A stretch of 64,000 nt of DNA from Peteryoungia wuzhouensis (GCF_003205195.1 NZ_QJRY01000001.1:806001-870000); one strand, 5' to 3'. Shown: positions 35,849-45,637, numbered from the stretch's first letter. Program-made: numbers and translations. The notes: generated by a model from the sequence alone, not told the origin.

Positions 35849-36541
35849 TCACGCCTTGATCAGGCGGAAGACGATCTTGGTCTGACTGTAGTAGTCCAGC
35901 GCGGTCGCGTAATCCGGCGTCCAGCCGCCCGGCTGGTAGGGAATGAAGCCGTCGAAAGCGAGTTTTCGCGCAGAGACGGCAAACCCGGCCCCGGCAAAAA
36001 CGCGGGCGTAGTCCGTCACAGAACGGTCCTGCACCACCGTATTGGTGCGCTCTGCAACCAGCTTGCGCCAGGCCGGCCACAACGGATTGTCCGTATGGCA
36101 GCCCGTGACCGCGTAATACACGCCGCCGGGTTTCAGGACCCGCAGCATATCGGCTGCATGGGCTTCGATATCCTCGATGAGATAGATGACCTCGTGGCTA
36201 AAGGCGATGTCGAACTCGGCGTGCCAGCCGGCAAGCTTCGTATCCGTCTGATATTGGACCGGCAGATTGCCCTTGAGCGCATTCGCCTTGTCGATGGACT
36301 GTCGGGCGATGTCGACGCCGAGCGCCTTGCGGAACGGTCTGAGGGCATGGAGGTGGCGCAGGAAACCACCCTGATTGCAGCCAAAATCAAGGACTGCCTG
36401 ACGCGACAGGTCGGGTTCCGGCACAAGCCCGATCAAATGCCGCCAGATGGGCGCATGACCATCCGCCATGGCGTCCTCCGCATCGGGATCGATATACCAG
36501 GTGGAAATCGTTTCGGGCTGCTTCATGTCGGATACGCTCAT
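35849..36541 (-). CDS. SAM-dependent class I methyltransferase under an IRO box
   Basis: The 230-residue product has the class I motifs: SAM-binding loop VLDFGCNQGGFLRHL, the acidic end LGVDIARQSIDKAN, motif II EFDIAFSHEVIYLIED and the strand ADMLRVLKPGGVYYAV. The substrate is unknown, and no close functional match is recognised. The ATG at 36541 lies 17 bases after an IRO box. It converges on the iron importer, so both are probably derepressed together under iron limitation. A role in siderophore modification is possible but speculative. Confidence 0.85.
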   Translation of the reverse strand: MSVSDMKQPETISTWYIDPDAEDAMADGHAPIWRHLIGLVPEPDLSRQAVLDFGCNQGGFLRHLHALRPFRKALGVDIARQSIDKANALKGNLPVQYQTDTKLAGWHAEFDIAFSHEVIYLIEDIEAHAADMLRVLKPGGVYYAVTGCHTDNPLWPAWRKLVAERTNTVVQDRSVTDYARVFAGAGFAVSARKLAFDGFIPYQPGGWTPDYATALDYYSQTKIVFRLIKA

Positions 36542-36557
36542 TGAAAACACCTTATCA

Positions 36558-36572
36558 TGACAAAATTCATCA
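36558..36572. promoter_or_regulatory. IRO box (RirA site) before the methyltransferase gene
   Basis: The core TGA-N9-TCA (TGA at 36558-36560, TCA at 36570-36572) is the same operator as at 31935. It lies 17 bases from the start codon and overlaps the likely promoter, suitable for repression by RirA. Confidence 0.78.
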
Positions 36573-36746
36573 TGTTTTATTGCCTTAATGAGTCCGCTCA
36601 AAAGATTCCAGACTTTTGTTCGAGAATGAGGTCGGCAGGACATGCGCCAAAGCCAGCAAAGCAAATACCCGCCCCGCCTGCTGGATCGTGCACAGGCGTC
36701 GCGGTCCGTGGACACGCTCAAACATTCACATGATGATTGAATGGAA

Positions 36747-36822
36747 TGGTGCCCGGAGGCGGATTTGAACCACCGACACGCGGATTTTCAATCCGCTGCT
36801 CTACCAACTGAGCTATCCGGGC
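36747..36822 (-). tRNA. tRNA-Phe (anticodon GAA)
   Basis: The - strand gives a 76-base cloverleaf with encoded CCA: acceptor GCCCGGA/TCCGGGC, D arm GCTCAG, anticodon loop TTGAAAA with GAA at its centre, and T loop GGTTCGAATCC. No integrase or repeat is adjacent. Confidence 0.97.
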
Positions 36823-37018
36823 ATCTCGGCTCTTTGACGAACCTTCCGGTTTCTCTCGAAACCGCCGGGCTATGTCCCCGGGAGCGAGCGGGGTTATAAC
36901 ATCTTGTTCGGCCATGGCAAGCGCTTGAGAGCACTTTTTTGAAGAAGATGTGAAAATCGCAGAAAAGCCAATCCGAACAAGAGGATCGCTCGGCTGACTT
37001 CGCAGCCGGAAACGCTTT

Positions 37019-37231
37019 TCAGGTGTAGCCTTCGTCGTCGGCCTTGGATTCGTCGTCGGCGACCGGGATGGCGTAAGAACCGTTCAGCCAGCGGGAGAGA
37101 TCGAGATTGCGGCAGCGGTCGGAACAGAAGGGATAGTTCTCCCGCGTCGACGGTCGGCGGCACTCGGGACAGGGCAGCGCCTTGCGCAGCGGCTCCACCT
37201 TGGCCACCCGCGGGCTTTCTTCATCGCGCAT
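37019..37231 (-). CDS. yacG: DNA gyrase inhibitor YacG
   Basis: YacG is a small zinc protein that inhibits DNA gyrase. The 70-residue product has the zinc ribbon CPECRRP followed by FCSDRCRNLDLSRWL, with four cysteines in the C-x2-C / C-x3-C spacing. The ATG at 37231 starts one base after the maf stop. This pairing of maf and yacG is common in Rhizobiaceae. Confidence 0.93.
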   Translation of the reverse strand: MRDEESPRVAKVEPLRKALPCPECRRPSTRENYPFCSDRCRNLDLSRWLNGSYAIPVADDESKADDEGYT

Positions 37232-37232
37232 G

Positions 37233-37853
37233 TCAGCCCTCCGTCCAGCCGCTATGCACGTCGTAACCCTCGCCCTGGAGCATCTGCAGCGTTTCGAAGA
37301 GCGGCAGGCCGACGACATTGGTGTAGGAGCCGACAAGTTTCTGGACGAAGCTGCCGGCAATGCCCTGGATGGCATAGGCACCCGCCTTGCCGCGCCATTC
37401 ACCCGAGGCCAGATAACATTCGATGTCGTAGCCCGAGAGCCGTTTGAAGCGGACCTTGGTTTCCACGATCTTCTGGCGCAGCTTGCCGTCCGGCGCGATC
37501 AGGCACACGCCGGTGAAGACCCAGTGGCTGCGGCCGGACAGAAGATGCAGAGCGGAAGAGGCTTCCTGGACGAGTTCGGCCTTGGGCAGGATGCGGCGAC
37601 CAACGGCAACCACCGTGTCGGCTGCCAGCACATAGCTGTCGTTCCAGGCGACATCCTTGCGGATCTGCTGGTATGCCGCCTTTGCCTTGTCGGCCGACAG
37701 GCGCCGCGCCAGCGAGCGCGGATGCTCGGATTTCTTCGGCGTTTCATCGAGGTCCATCGGCATCAGACGCGCGGGCTCGATGCCGGACTGCTTGAGCAGA
37801 TCGACACGGCGCGGCGACCCGGAGGCCAAGATCAGCTTCTGTCTGAGTTCCAT
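37233..37853 (-). CDS. maf: Maf-family nucleoside triphosphate pyrophosphatase
   Basis: Maf proteins hydrolyse non-canonical or canonical NTPs and are linked to septum control. The 206-residue product has the signature [19 protein letters not shown], the conserved Asp-Glu core ([17 protein letters not shown]), and the later [21 protein letters not shown] region. It lies 28 bases after the infA stop. Confidence 0.94.
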   Translation of the reverse strand: MELRQKLILASGSPRRVDLLKQSGIEPARLMPMDLDETPKKSEHPRSLARRLSADKAKAAYQQIRKDVAWNDSYVLAADTVVAVGRRILPKAELVQEASSALHLLSGRSHWVFTGVCLIAPDGKLRQKIVETKVRFKRLSGYDIECYLASGEWRGKAGAYAIQGIAGSFVQKLVGSYTNVVGLPLFETLQMLQGEGYDVHSGWTEG

Positions 37854-37881
37854 GTCACCTCGCGGCCGTTCTCGGCGGCGC

Positions 37882-38100
37882 TTACTTGAAGCGGTAGGTG
37901 ATGCGGCCCTTGGTCAGGTCGTAAGGCGTCATTTCGACCAGAACCTTATCGCCGGCGAGAACGCGGATGCGGTTCTTGCGCATGCGGCCCGCCGTGTGGG
38001 CGATGATTTCATGTTCGTTTTCGAGCTTCACGCGGAAGGTGGCGTTGGGCAGCAGTTCGGTGACGACGCCGGGGAATTCGAGGACTTCTTCTTTAGCCAT
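37882..38100 (-). CDS. infA: Translation initiation factor IF-1
   Basis: The 72-residue product is a complete OB-fold IF-1, beginning [20 protein letters not shown] and containing [22 protein letters not shown]-1 occupies the ribosomal A site during initiation. The ATG is preceded by an AGGAAAGACA ribosome site. Confidence 0.98.
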   Translation of the reverse strand: MAKEEVLEFPGVVTELLPNATFRVKLENEHEIIAHTAGRMRKNRIRVLAGDKVLVEMTPYDLTKGRITYRFK

Positions 38101-38243
38101 AGAGCGGTTGTCTTTCCTGGGGTTTTAAACGGGGCGCGCAGAGGGCCCCTTAAAATGTGGGCGGAAACTACACAATCGCCCGGCATTTGTGAACCTTGTA
38201 GATTCGGCTTTCGGAAATTGTTTCACGGCGGGCGAAATCCCGG

Positions 38244-38705
38244 CTATTCCGGCGCCAGCACGAGCCTTTCGCGGATCAGTTTCGTCAGCCGATCCCGCAC
38301 GTCACGATAGGCGGCAAGCCGCTGATCGCGGCTGCCCGTATCAACCGTCGGATCGGGCATCGGCCAGTACTCCACGTCGACGGCGGAATGCCGGGTCAAC
38401 TCAAGAGCAGCATGATGGGCTTCCGGCGTCAGAGTTACGACGAGATCGAAGAAATCGTCGGCCATGTCTTCGAGTGTCTGGGGCTGACGGCGGCCGAGCG
38501 AAAGACCGATCTCGTCGAGCACCACATCGACGAACGGATCACGCTCCCCCTTCCTCACACCTGCAGATGCGACCCAGGTGCCTGACGGCAAAGCCTGCCG
38601 TGCGATCGCCTCGGCCATCGGGCTGCGGATGACATTCTGTCCGCACATGAAGAGGATCGCGCCCGGGCGCGGTGTCCGGCGGCTCTCGATCCCGCCCTCC
38701 TGCAC
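38244..38705 (-). CDS. Low-molecular-weight phosphatase family protein
   Basis: The 153-residue protein carries the active-site loop CGQNVIRSPMAEA, the C-x5-R-S motif of LMW tyrosine phosphatases and arsenate reductases. The acid loop is PMPDPTVDTGS. It is likely a phosphatase, since arsenate reductase activity would need extra cysteines that are not seen. I prefer the GTG start at 38705 with AGGAA five bases upstream, although TTG at 38723 is open. It follows UPF0262 by five bases. Confidence 0.88.
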   Translation of the reverse strand: MQEGGIESRRTPRPGAILFMCGQNVIRSPMAEAIARQALPSGTWVASAGVRKGERDPFVDVVLDEIGLSLGRRQPQTLEDMADDFFDLVVTLTPEAHHAALELTRHSAVDVEYWPMPDPTVDTGSRDQRLAAYRDVRDRLTKLIRERLVLAPE

Positions 38706-38710
38706 GTTTC

Positions 38711-39184
38711 CTAACCCCGCCAATAGAGCACGCAGACCAGGGTGAAGAGACGGCGGGCGGTGTCAAAATCAAGCTTGATCTTGCCTGACAGCCTGTCCAT
38801 CAAGGTCTGCGAGCCGTCATTGTGGATGCCGCGCCGGCCCATATCGATCGCCTCAATCTGCGACGGCGTGGAGGAGCGGATCGCCTCGTAGTAGCTCTCG
38901 CAGATCATGAAGTAATCCTTGATGATCCGCTGCAGCGGTGTCAGCGACAGGATGTGGACGGCGACGTCCTCCCCCGTCTCCGTCTTGATCGAGAAGACGA
39001 GCTTGCGGTCGACGAGGGACAAAAAAAGCTTGTAGGGACCACCGGCATGGCCGACCGGCTCGAACGAGTTTTCCTCGATCAGGTCGAAGATGGCGACGGC
39101 CCGTTCGTGCTCGACATCAGGTGTCGAGCGCCCGATCGTCTCGTCCAGCACGACATCTGAGAGCCGGAAATCGCCCGCCGCCAT
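38711..39184 (-). CDS. UPF0262 family protein
   Basis: The 157-residue product belongs to the uncharacterised UPF0262 family of alphaproteobacteria ([20 protein letters not shown], then [21 protein letters not shown]). It lies three bases after the hisD stop and just before the phosphatase gene, the conserved rhizobial order. Function is unknown. Confidence 0.92.
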   Translation of the reverse strand: MAAGDFRLSDVVLDETIGRSTPDVEHERAVAIFDLIEENSFEPVGHAGGPYKLFLSLVDRKLVFSIKTETGEDVAVHILSLTPLQRIIKDYFMICESYYEAIRSSTPSQIEAIDMGRRGIHNDGSQTLMDRLSGKIKLDFDTARRLFTLVCVLYWRG

Positions 39185-39187
39185 GTC

Positions 39188-40486
39188 CTAGTCCCCGAGA
39201 TTGAGGCGGATGGCGACGGAACGGGCATGGGCTTCCAAACCTTCCGACTTCGCCAAGGCGATGGCCGCGGGGCCGAGCTGGCGCAACTGGTCCGGGCCGA
39301 GCCTCAGGATCGAGGTGCGCTTGACGTAGTCCAGCACCGAAAGCCCGGAGGAAAAGCGCGCCGACCGCGCCGTCGGCAGGACGTGGTTCGAGCCGCCGAC
39401 ATAATCGCCGATCACTTCCGGGGTGTGCCGCCCGACGAAGATCGCGCCGGCATTGCGGATGCCTGCGAGCAGCGGCTCGGGATCATCGACCGCCAGTTCC
39501 AGATGCTCGGCGGCGATGCGGTTGGCGAGCGGGATTGAATCTTCCAGCCGGTCGACCAGAATGATGGCGCCGTAATCGCGCCAGCTGGCGGATGCCGTCT
39601 CGGCACGCGGCAAGGTCTTCAACTGGCGCTCGACGGCGGCTTCGACCGCTTTGCCCAAAGCCTCATCGTCGGTGATGACAATCGACTGGGCGCCGGTATC
39701 GTGTTCGGCCTGGGCGAGCAGATCGGCGGCCAGCCAATCCGGGTCATTGTCCTTGTCGGCAATGACGAGCACCTCCGATGGACCGGCGATCATGTCGATG
39801 CCGACGGTTCCAAAGACATGGCGCTTGGCGGCGGCAACATAGGCATTGCCGGGGCCGACGATCTTCGCGACCGGCGCAATGGTCTCGGTGCCATAGGCGA
39901 GGGCTGCTACGGCTTGGGCACCGCCCAAACGGTAGATTTCGGTGACGCCGGCGATCCTCGCCGCCGCCAGCACCGTCGGGTTGATGGCGCCGCCGGTTGC
40001 CGGCACCACCATGACGACACGCGGCACGCCCGCCACCTTGGCCGGCAGCGCGTTCATCAGAACGGAGCTCGGATAGCTCGCCGTTCCGCCCGGCACATAA
40101 AGGCCGACGGCATCGATTGCCGTCCAGCGGGAGCCGAGGCCGACGCCAATCGCGTCCTCATAGATGTCGTCCTTCGGCATCTGGCGGGCGTGATGGCGCT
40201 CGATGCGTTCTGCCGCGAGGTTCAGCGCCTCAATCAGTTCGGGTGACGTTGCCGCCACAGCCGCGTCGATTTCCGCGTCCGTCACGCGCATCGAAACCTG
40301 CGTGAAATCAATGCCGTCGAAGCGTTTCGAATAATCGGCCAAGGCCTGATCGCCCCGGGCGCGCACATCGTCGATGATCGTGCGCACGGCGTCGTTGACG
40401 TCGTCGGACACTTCACGCTTGGTCGTCAGGAAGGCGGCAAACCGTGCCTCGAAATCCCCCGATGTCTGATTGAGCCAGATTGCCAC
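39188..40486 (-). CDS. hisD: Histidinol dehydrogenase HisD
   Basis: HisD carries out the last two oxidations of histidine biosynthesis, from histidinol to histidine. The family signature IDMIAGPSEVLVIADKDNDPD and the metal-binding AEHDTGAQSIVITDD are present. The histidines in RIAAEHLELAV complete the site. I chose the GTG at 40486 (VAIWLNQTSGD) with AGAGGAAG nine bases upstream, giving 432 residues. A GTG at 40507 would add seven residues. Confidence 0.95.
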   Translation of the reverse strand: MAIWLNQTSGDFEARFAAFLTTKREVSDDVNDAVRTIIDDVRARGDQALADYSKRFDGIDFTQVSMRVTDAEIDAAVAATSPELIEALNLAAERIERHHARQMPKDDIYEDAIGVGLGSRWTAIDAVGLYVPGGTASYPSSVLMNALPAKVAGVPRVVMVVPATGGAINPTVLAAARIAGVTEIYRLGGAQAVAALAYGTETIAPVAKIVGPGNAYVAAAKRHVFGTVGIDMIAGPSEVLVIADKDNDPDWLAADLLAQAEHDTGAQSIVITDDEALGKAVEAAVERQLKTLPRAETASASWRDYGAIILVDRLEDSIPLANRIAAEHLELAVDDPEPLLAGIRNAGAIFVGRHTPEVIGDYVGGSNHVLPTARSARFSSGLSVLDYVKRTSILRLGPDQLRQLGPAAIALAKSEGLEAHARSVAIRLNLGD

Positions 40487-40544
40487 GTCCCCAGTCTTCC
40501 TCTTCACATGCTATGCGTTTGCCCGAAATCGCCGGCCAAGCTTG

Positions 40545-40982
40545 TCAGTCTGCCTCGTGTGCCGGTCGCGACGTCGTTTCCCAGGCGCCGCCGGTATCGG
40601 CAAGCTGGGCCTCGATGCATTCGACGTCGAGCGCGATCACACCACCGCCGGCCAACACGAGTTCCACGACACCGTCGGGCCCCTCGCCCTTCACGGCAAA
40701 GCGAATGGCGAGAAGGCTCAAGACCTCCTCGGTCTTGTTGCGATCGAAGCCAATCGAGCGCACGGCCTCGACGCGCTTGAAGGTGAGTGCTGCGCGGCAG
40801 CGTTCGAAGCTCTTGGCACCTCGCTCAGCCTTTTCCCAGACGAAGCGATTGGCAACCAGCGAAAACAGACCGGAGCGGGGTGAAAAGGACAGGTCGGCAA
40901 CTTTGAACACGGCGTCCTGCATATGGGCGGAGATGATCGCCAGATCATCCGCGTCGAGCGCCAGAAGCTTCACGTCTGCCAT
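40545..40982 (-). CDS. DUF2948 family protein
   Basis: The 145-residue product (MADVKLLALDADDLAIISAH) matches the uncharacterised DUF2948 family, usually located next to hisD in Rhizobiales. No catalytic motif is visible. It lies 58 bases upstream of hisD on the same strand. Confidence 0.9.
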   Translation of the reverse strand: MADVKLLALDADDLAIISAHMQDAVFKVADLSFSPRSGLFSLVANRFVWEKAERGAKSFERCRAALTFKRVEAVRSIGFDRNKTEEVLSLLAIRFAVKGEGPDGVVELVLAGGGVIALDVECIEAQLADTGGAWETTSRPAHEAD

Positions 40983-41143
40983 GTCACCTGTCCGTCCTGC
41001 CTTGCGGCGCTATCGTGTCTCATCCATCGCATTGCATGATGGAATTCATGTTTTGGACATAGGTTGCCGCTTGTCCAGTGGCAACGGGACAAAAAGACTT
41101 TTCGCCCCGCAGCCGCCGTACCGCCATCAGAGGCAGGCGTGGA

Positions 41144-42436
41144 TCAGTCGCTGATGCGCTCGACGATGGCGCCGCAACGGGTGAGCTTTTCTTCCAGGCG
41201 CTCGAAACCGCGATCAAGGTGATAGACGCGGCTGACCATGGTTTCGCCTTCTGCGGCAAGGCCGGCGATGACCAGCGAGACGGAGGCGCGCAGGTCGGTT
41301 GCCATCACAGGTGCGCCGCGCAGGCGGGTGACGCCTTCGATGCGGGCGGTCTGACCCGACAGCGTGATCTTGGCACCGAGTCGGGCCAGCTCCTGCACAT
41401 GCATGAAGCGGTTTTCGAAGATCGTCTCCGTCACATGCGAGATGCCGTTGGCACGGGTCATCAGACCCATGAACTGCGCCTGCAGATCGGTCGGGAAACC
41501 GGGGAAGGGTTCGGTGACGATATCGACCGGGCGGATCGCGTCGCCATGGCCGATGACGCGGATGCCGCCATCAACGGCCGAGACTTCTGCACCAGCGCGG
41601 CGGATCGCCTCGATCGCGGTGTCGAGAAGCGTGATGTCGGTGCCAGCCAGCGTCACATCCCCGCCGGTCATGGCAACCGCCATGGCATAGGTGCCGGTCT
41701 CGATGCGATCCGGCAAGACGCGGTGGCGGGCGCCGGAAAGGCTGGTGACACCTTCGATGGTGATGGTCGAGGTGCCGGCGCCGGATATCTTGGCGCCCAT
41801 GGCGATCAGGCAGTTGGCGAGATCGACGACCTCCGGTTCGCGGGCCGCATTGCCGATCACGGTGGTGCCGCGCGCCAGCGAGGCGGCCATCAGCATGACA
41901 TGGGTCGCGCCGACGGAAACCTTGGGGAAGGTGTAACGGGCGCCGATCAGGCCGCCCTTCGGCGCCTTGGCATTGATATAGCCGCCGTCGATTTCCATCT
42001 CGGCGCCGAGTGCCGTCAGGCCTTCGATAAAGAGATCGACCGGACGCGTGCCGATGGCGCAGCCGCCCGGCAGCGAGACGCGCGCCTGGCCTTCGCGGGC
42101 AAGCAACGGGCCGATGACCCAGAAGCTGGCGCGCATCTTGGAGACCAGTTCATAAGGGGCCGTGGTATCGGCGACCGTGCGGCAGGTGAAATGCACCGTG
42201 CGCGAATAGGAACCGTCCTGATGCTCGCGGCGACCGTTGACGGCGATGTCGACGCCGTGATTGCCGAGAATGCGGATGAGGCCTTCAACGTCGGCCAGAT
42301 GCGGCACGTTTTCGAGCGTCAGTGTGTCCGACGTGAGGAGCGAGGCGATCATCAGGGGGAGCGCTGCGTTTTTCGCACCCGAGATCGGGATGATCCCGTT
42401 CAACGCATTGCCACCGACTATCCTGATGCGATCCAT
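41144..42436 (-). CDS. murA: UDP-N-acetylglucosamine 1-carboxyvinyltransferase MurA
   Basis: MurA catalyses the first committed step of peptidoglycan synthesis and is the fosfomycin target. The 430-residue protein has the N-terminal signature [20 protein letters not shown] and the catalytic loop [14 protein letters not shown] with cysteine C126. All regions expected for an EPT-type enzyme are present, and the presence of the cysteine predicts fosfomycin sensitivity. Confidence 0.97.
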   Translation of the reverse strand: MDRIRIVGGNALNGIIPISGAKNAALPLMIASLLTSDTLTLENVPHLADVEGLIRILGNHGVDIAVNGRREHQDGSYSRTVHFTCRTVADTTAPYELVSKMRASFWVIGPLLAREGQARVSLPGGCAIGTRPVDLFIEGLTALGAEMEIDGGYINAKAPKGGLIGARYTFPKVSVGATHVMLMAASLARGTTVIGNAAREPEVVDLANCLIAMGAKISGAGTSTITIEGVTSLSGARHRVLPDRIETGTYAMAVAMTGGDVTLAGTDITLLDTAIEAIRRAGAEVSAVDGGIRVIGHGDAIRPVDIVTEPFPGFPTDLQAQFMGLMTRANGISHVTETIFENRFMHVQELARLGAKITLSGQTARIEGVTRLRGAPVMATDLRASVSLVIAGLAAEGETMVSRVYHLDRGFERLEEKLTRCGAIVERISD

Positions 42437-42563
42437 ATGAGCCTGCGATACGGGCGAAGAGGCCCGCCTTTCCTGATGAGATGTAAGGGGTCAGCCAGTC
42501 TGGCGAGGCTGGCTGTTTAGACGAAAAGCATTTCAGGTTCAATCGAGCCTGGGAAACATGGTT

Positions 42564-42860
42564 TCATTCGCCCGAGGGGGCATCCTGATCGGTTGTTCCA
42601 TCCTCAACCGCACTCGCATCCGGATTGGACAAATTTGCGGCAGGCAGCCCCTCGCCGTCTTCCGCCTCGCCAGCACGGCGGGCGCGGGCCTGTTGCTTGC
42701 GGCGGGCGAGATTTTCACGAAGCTTCACGGCGACCCGCAGCCTGCGCTGCTCCTCGGCCGCACTCAGCTTCGGTTTTCCACGGCCGGAACCCGTCCGTTC
42801 TGCAGCATCCGAAACATCCGTTTCTGCCGTTGACGCCTTGTTTTCCAATGGATCTGTCAT
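42564..42860 (-). CDS. Small charged hypothetical protein upstream of murA
   Basis: The 98-residue product (MTDPLENKASTAETD) is rich in Ala, Arg and Glu, with a basic helix (RRLRVAVKLRENLARRKQQARARR). It is probably a short coiled coil or disordered protein. The ATG at 42860 was chosen because the upstream extension runs through tRNA-Thr. It is co-directional with murA 127 bases away. No function is known. Confidence 0.7.
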   Translation of the reverse strand: MTDPLENKASTAETDVSDAAERTGSGRGKPKLSAAEEQRRLRVAVKLRENLARRKQQARARRAGEAEDGEGLPAANLSNPDASAVEDGTTDQDAPSGE

Positions 42861-43013
42861 GGCCCGCTTGATAACCCAAAGCACCTTCGTGCAAAAGACC
42901 TGTATGACAACCTCTGAAAACTTCGGTCCATTTCGCTTTCCGGCTTGCACTGCCGGAAAGTCTATGGCAATAGGCCCCTCGTTCCGGGCGGACAAACGCT
43001 TCGCCCGCCAGAT

Positions 43014-43088
43014 GCTGCTATAGCTCAGGGGTAGAGCACTCCCTTGGTAAGGGAGAGGCCGAGAGTTCAAATCTCTCTAGCAGCACCA
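43014..43088 (+). tRNA. tRNA-Thr (anticodon GGT), island attachment site
   Basis: A 75-base cloverleaf with CCA: acceptor GCTGCTA/TAGCAGC, anticodon stem CTCCC/GGGAG around TTGGTAA, and T stem GAGAG/CTCTC. An integrase gene begins 92 bases downstream on the same strand, typical of integration at a tRNA 3' end. The gene itself is intact. Confidence 0.97.
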
Positions 43089-43180
43089 TTCCATGCCCTT
43101 GATTTCATTACATACCTTGCAATTTCGGGCCGTTTGTTCATTCTTCCGTTACAAAATGCGTTACAAACCGGAAGAACTCG

Positions 43181-44752
43181 ATGGCCCGCCAGCCGCGCTA
43201 TCTCTTGAATCGAAACGGCCGTTATTTTGCGCGGCTCGTGATCCCCAAACATCTGAGGGCATATTTAGAAAACAAGACAGAGTTGCGTGAAGCACTCGGT
43301 CCCGATCGGAAAGTCGCCCTCAGCTTGCTGCATTCTGCTGTCTCGCGAATGCAATACACGATCGCGAAAGCTCATGAGGAAGCTGCGAAGGCGAAAGGTC
43401 GAAGCGTCGAACCTGGCCGTTATCCCCTTAAGGTCGACCAGATCGCTTTGAAGAATTATCATGAACGCCTCGCCTTGGATTCCGAACTTCGCCAGAGTGA
43501 TCCCAGATATGCGAGCATTGGGATCGACGACCGTTTGGTTGAGATGCTTCGGCAGGGTATTGCCGGGAAGTTATCTGACGAACTACTGGAAACTCTCGTT
43601 GGCGACAGGATTGAGCGCTACCACCGGCTAGGTCACACCAACGCAGAAAAAGGAACACCGGAACGACGGAAGCTTGCCATGGCGCTATGCGAGTCGGAGC
43701 TGGAGGCGCTGGCTCGCGCTGCCGAGCGAGACGAAGGCGATTTTTCAGGCAAACCCGCAACGCCCCTACTCGCGAATCCGACACCCAATATCGAGGAGCT
43801 TCCGCCAGTCCCGCTCAAAGATGTCTTCGAACGCTACATCGCGGAACTAAAAGCGAATGGGAAAGGCACAGAGGCCGAGAAGCGCTGGGCGCCTGTGATT
43901 GACGACCTGATAGTGTTCGCGAAGACATCCGACGCAAGGAAGATCACCAAGAAAGTCCTTGTTGCGTGGAAGGACGCCAAGATCAAAAAGCTATCACCGC
44001 GCACGGTAAAAGATGTATATTTGACGGCCGTGAACGCGGTGTTCAATTGGGCAATCGCCAATGACCTTTTGGAAGAGAACCCAGCGTCCACCATAAAGCT
44101 GAAAGTCGCGGCCAAAGTCTTGAACCGTCCCAAGGGATTCACCCGCGACGAAGCCACAAAGATACTAAAGTTCGCATTGGCCTACCGGCCCAAGGCTTCC
44201 GACAATCCTCAGACTCAGGAAAAGCCACAGACCAGCGCTGCAAAGAAGTGGGCGCCACTGCTCTGCGCCTTCACCGGCGCCCGCATCTCTGAGATCACAC
44301 AGTTGCGCAAGGAAGACATCCAGACACAGGGTAAGATTTCCTTCATCCGGATCACTCCTGACGCCGGTAAGGTCAAAACGCGCAAGTATCGAGATGTGCC
44401 ACTGCACAAGCAGATCATTAAGCTCGGCTTCCTCGACTTCGTGAAGAATTCGCCTCCAGGGCCCCTTTTCTACCCGCCGATGGAGGGTAAGCGCACAGCC
44501 GATCCCGCCCAGACAGTATCTGGGCGGATCTCCAATTGGCTCAAGACGGCAGGCGTTGTTCCGGAGGGCGTATCCCCGAACCATGGCTGGCGTCATGCAT
44601 TCAAGACCACTGGTCGTGAAATGGAAATTGATAGCGGGATCCTAGACGCGATCTGTGGCCACTCGTCCGGGCGTGTGGCGGATGAATATGGGGACTTTAC
44701 GATCATCGCGAAGGAAAAGGCGATCAACAAGTTGCCTCCGTTCGATGTCTGA
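43181..44752 (+). CDS. int: Tyrosine-type site-specific integrase
   Basis: The 523-residue protein begins with a DUF6538-type N-terminus (QPRYLLNRNGRYFARLVIPK) and a core-binding region (~210-320). The catalytic domain contains FTGARISEITQLRKEDI, H468-x-x-R471 in HGWRHAFKTTGR, H494 in CGHSSGR and the nucleophile Y503 in DEYGDF. All catalytic residues appear present. It probably integrates the island into the tRNA-Thr gene. The start ATG at 43181 follows CGGAAGAA. Confidence 0.94.
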   Translation: MARQPRYLLNRNGRYFARLVIPKHLRAYLENKTELREALGPDRKVALSLLHSAVSRMQYTIAKAHEEAAKAKGRSVEPGRYPLKVDQIALKNYHERLALDSELRQSDPRYASIGIDDRLVEMLRQGIAGKLSDELLETLVGDRIERYHRLGHTNAEKGTPERRKLAMALCESELEALARAAERDEGDFSGKPATPLLANPTPNIEELPPVPLKDVFERYIAELKANGKGTEAEKRWAPVIDDLIVFAKTSDARKITKKVLVAWKDAKIKKLSPRTVKDVYLTAVNAVFNWAIANDLLEENPASTIKLKVAAKVLNRPKGFTRDEATKILKFALAYRPKASDNPQTQEKPQTSAAKKWAPLLCAFTGARISEITQLRKEDIQTQGKISFIRITPDAGKVKTRKYRDVPLHKQIIKLGFLDFVKNSPPGPLFYPPMEGKRTADPAQTVSGRISNWLKTAGVVPEGVSPNHGWRHAFKTTGREMEIDSGILDAICGHSSGRVADEYGDFTIIAKEKAINKLPPFDV

Positions 44753-44758
44753 CCTCCC

Positions 44759-45154
44759 CTAATCCGCCGCAGTCCCCCCTCCAAGCAGCGAATGGATTAG
44801 TCGCTTCCCGATCCTGCTCGGAGGCGCCACATTACTAGGAGAAGCGGCACGAAGTAGATCCAGCCACTCGTTCTCCGCGTCCGACAGGGTTGCCTGAACA
44901 AGGAGTTCCCGCAGCAAGTTCTGCGCCTGCAATCCAAAATGCTGCGCGAAGGCAAGAGCGCAGACTTCGTTCAGATCGATCTTCAATGCGACTGCAAGAG
45001 GCTTCACCTGATCAAGGGGAAGCTTTGCGCTGCCCGAAACAACGCGCTCCACAAGAATTGCAGAAAGCTGCATGCGGTCTGCAAGCGCCTCGATCGATAT
45101 CTGCTTTGCCTCCATCTCGCGCGCGATGAGGTTCGTCAAGCAATCGCCGTTCAT
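44759..45154 (-). CDS. XRE-like helix-turn-helix protein (paralogue A)
   Basis: The 131-residue product has an XRE-type helix-turn-helix in its first half (ISIEALADRMQLSAILVERV then LPLDQVKPLAVALKIDLNEV). The C-terminal half contains EWLDLLRAASP and ends in KRLIHSLLGG. The upstream gene encodes a protein of the same plan, so this is one of a tandem pair. It converges on the integrase gene, seven bases apart. A regulatory or immunity role in the island is likely but unproven. Confidence 0.75.
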   Translation of the reverse strand: MNGDCLTNLIAREMEAKQISIEALADRMQLSAILVERVVSGSAKLPLDQVKPLAVALKIDLNEVCALAFAQHFGLQAQNLLRELLVQATLSDAENEWLDLLRAASPSNVAPPSRIGKRLIHSLLGGGTAAD

Positions 45155-45229
45155 GTCATCTACTCCAGTTGTTGTGACTGAAGCGTATTATTGCGTGCAG
45201 CTTTTAGGGTATGAGTGACAGCATGCTCA

Positions 45230-45637
45230 CTAGTCAGAAATTCCATCTGTAGCAGCCAATAGCGCAATCAGCACACGCCGTTGAACTTCAGTTGGCTCCG
45301 CGAGATCATTCGATGCGGCATCTCGGATCAAATCAAGCCATGCAAGCTCTGCTGTCGTCGACGCGGACAACAGAATTCGCTCTAGGCACCTGAATGCCTT
45401 AGCATCATGGTGTTGCTGCAAGGCCAGTAACATCAGCTCACGAGGATCGATCTCCAAGGCGTCCGCAATGATTTCGACCCATTCCAGCCTAACCCAGGCA
45501 GCCCCCTGCAGGAGCTTGGTGATGCGCGCAGGACCGAAACCGGTCATTTGCTGGAAGGTCCAGTAGTCCATCCTCCGATCAACGAAGCGCTTGTTTAGCA
45601 GCGCTGTGATCCTTGCGTTGATTTCATACCTTGCCAC
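45230..45637 (-). CDS. XRE-like helix-turn-helix protein (paralogue B)
   Basis: The 135-residue product shares its layout with the downstream gene: a putative helix-turn-helix (MDYWTFQQMTGFGPARITKL), then LADALEID-like text (IIADALEIDPRELMLLALQQH), then AWLDLIRDAAS and a final RRVLIALLAATD. The two proteins are clearly related but diverged. The start is GTG at 45637 with a GGGAGG ribosome site. It lies 24 bases after the DUF2293 gene, so the three are probably one operon. Confidence 0.72.
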   Translation of the reverse strand: MARYEINARITALLNKRFVDRRMDYWTFQQMTGFGPARITKLLQGAAWVRLEWVEIIADALEIDPRELMLLALQQHHDAKAFRCLERILLSASTTAELAWLDLIRDAASNDLAEPTEVQRRVLIALLAATDGISD

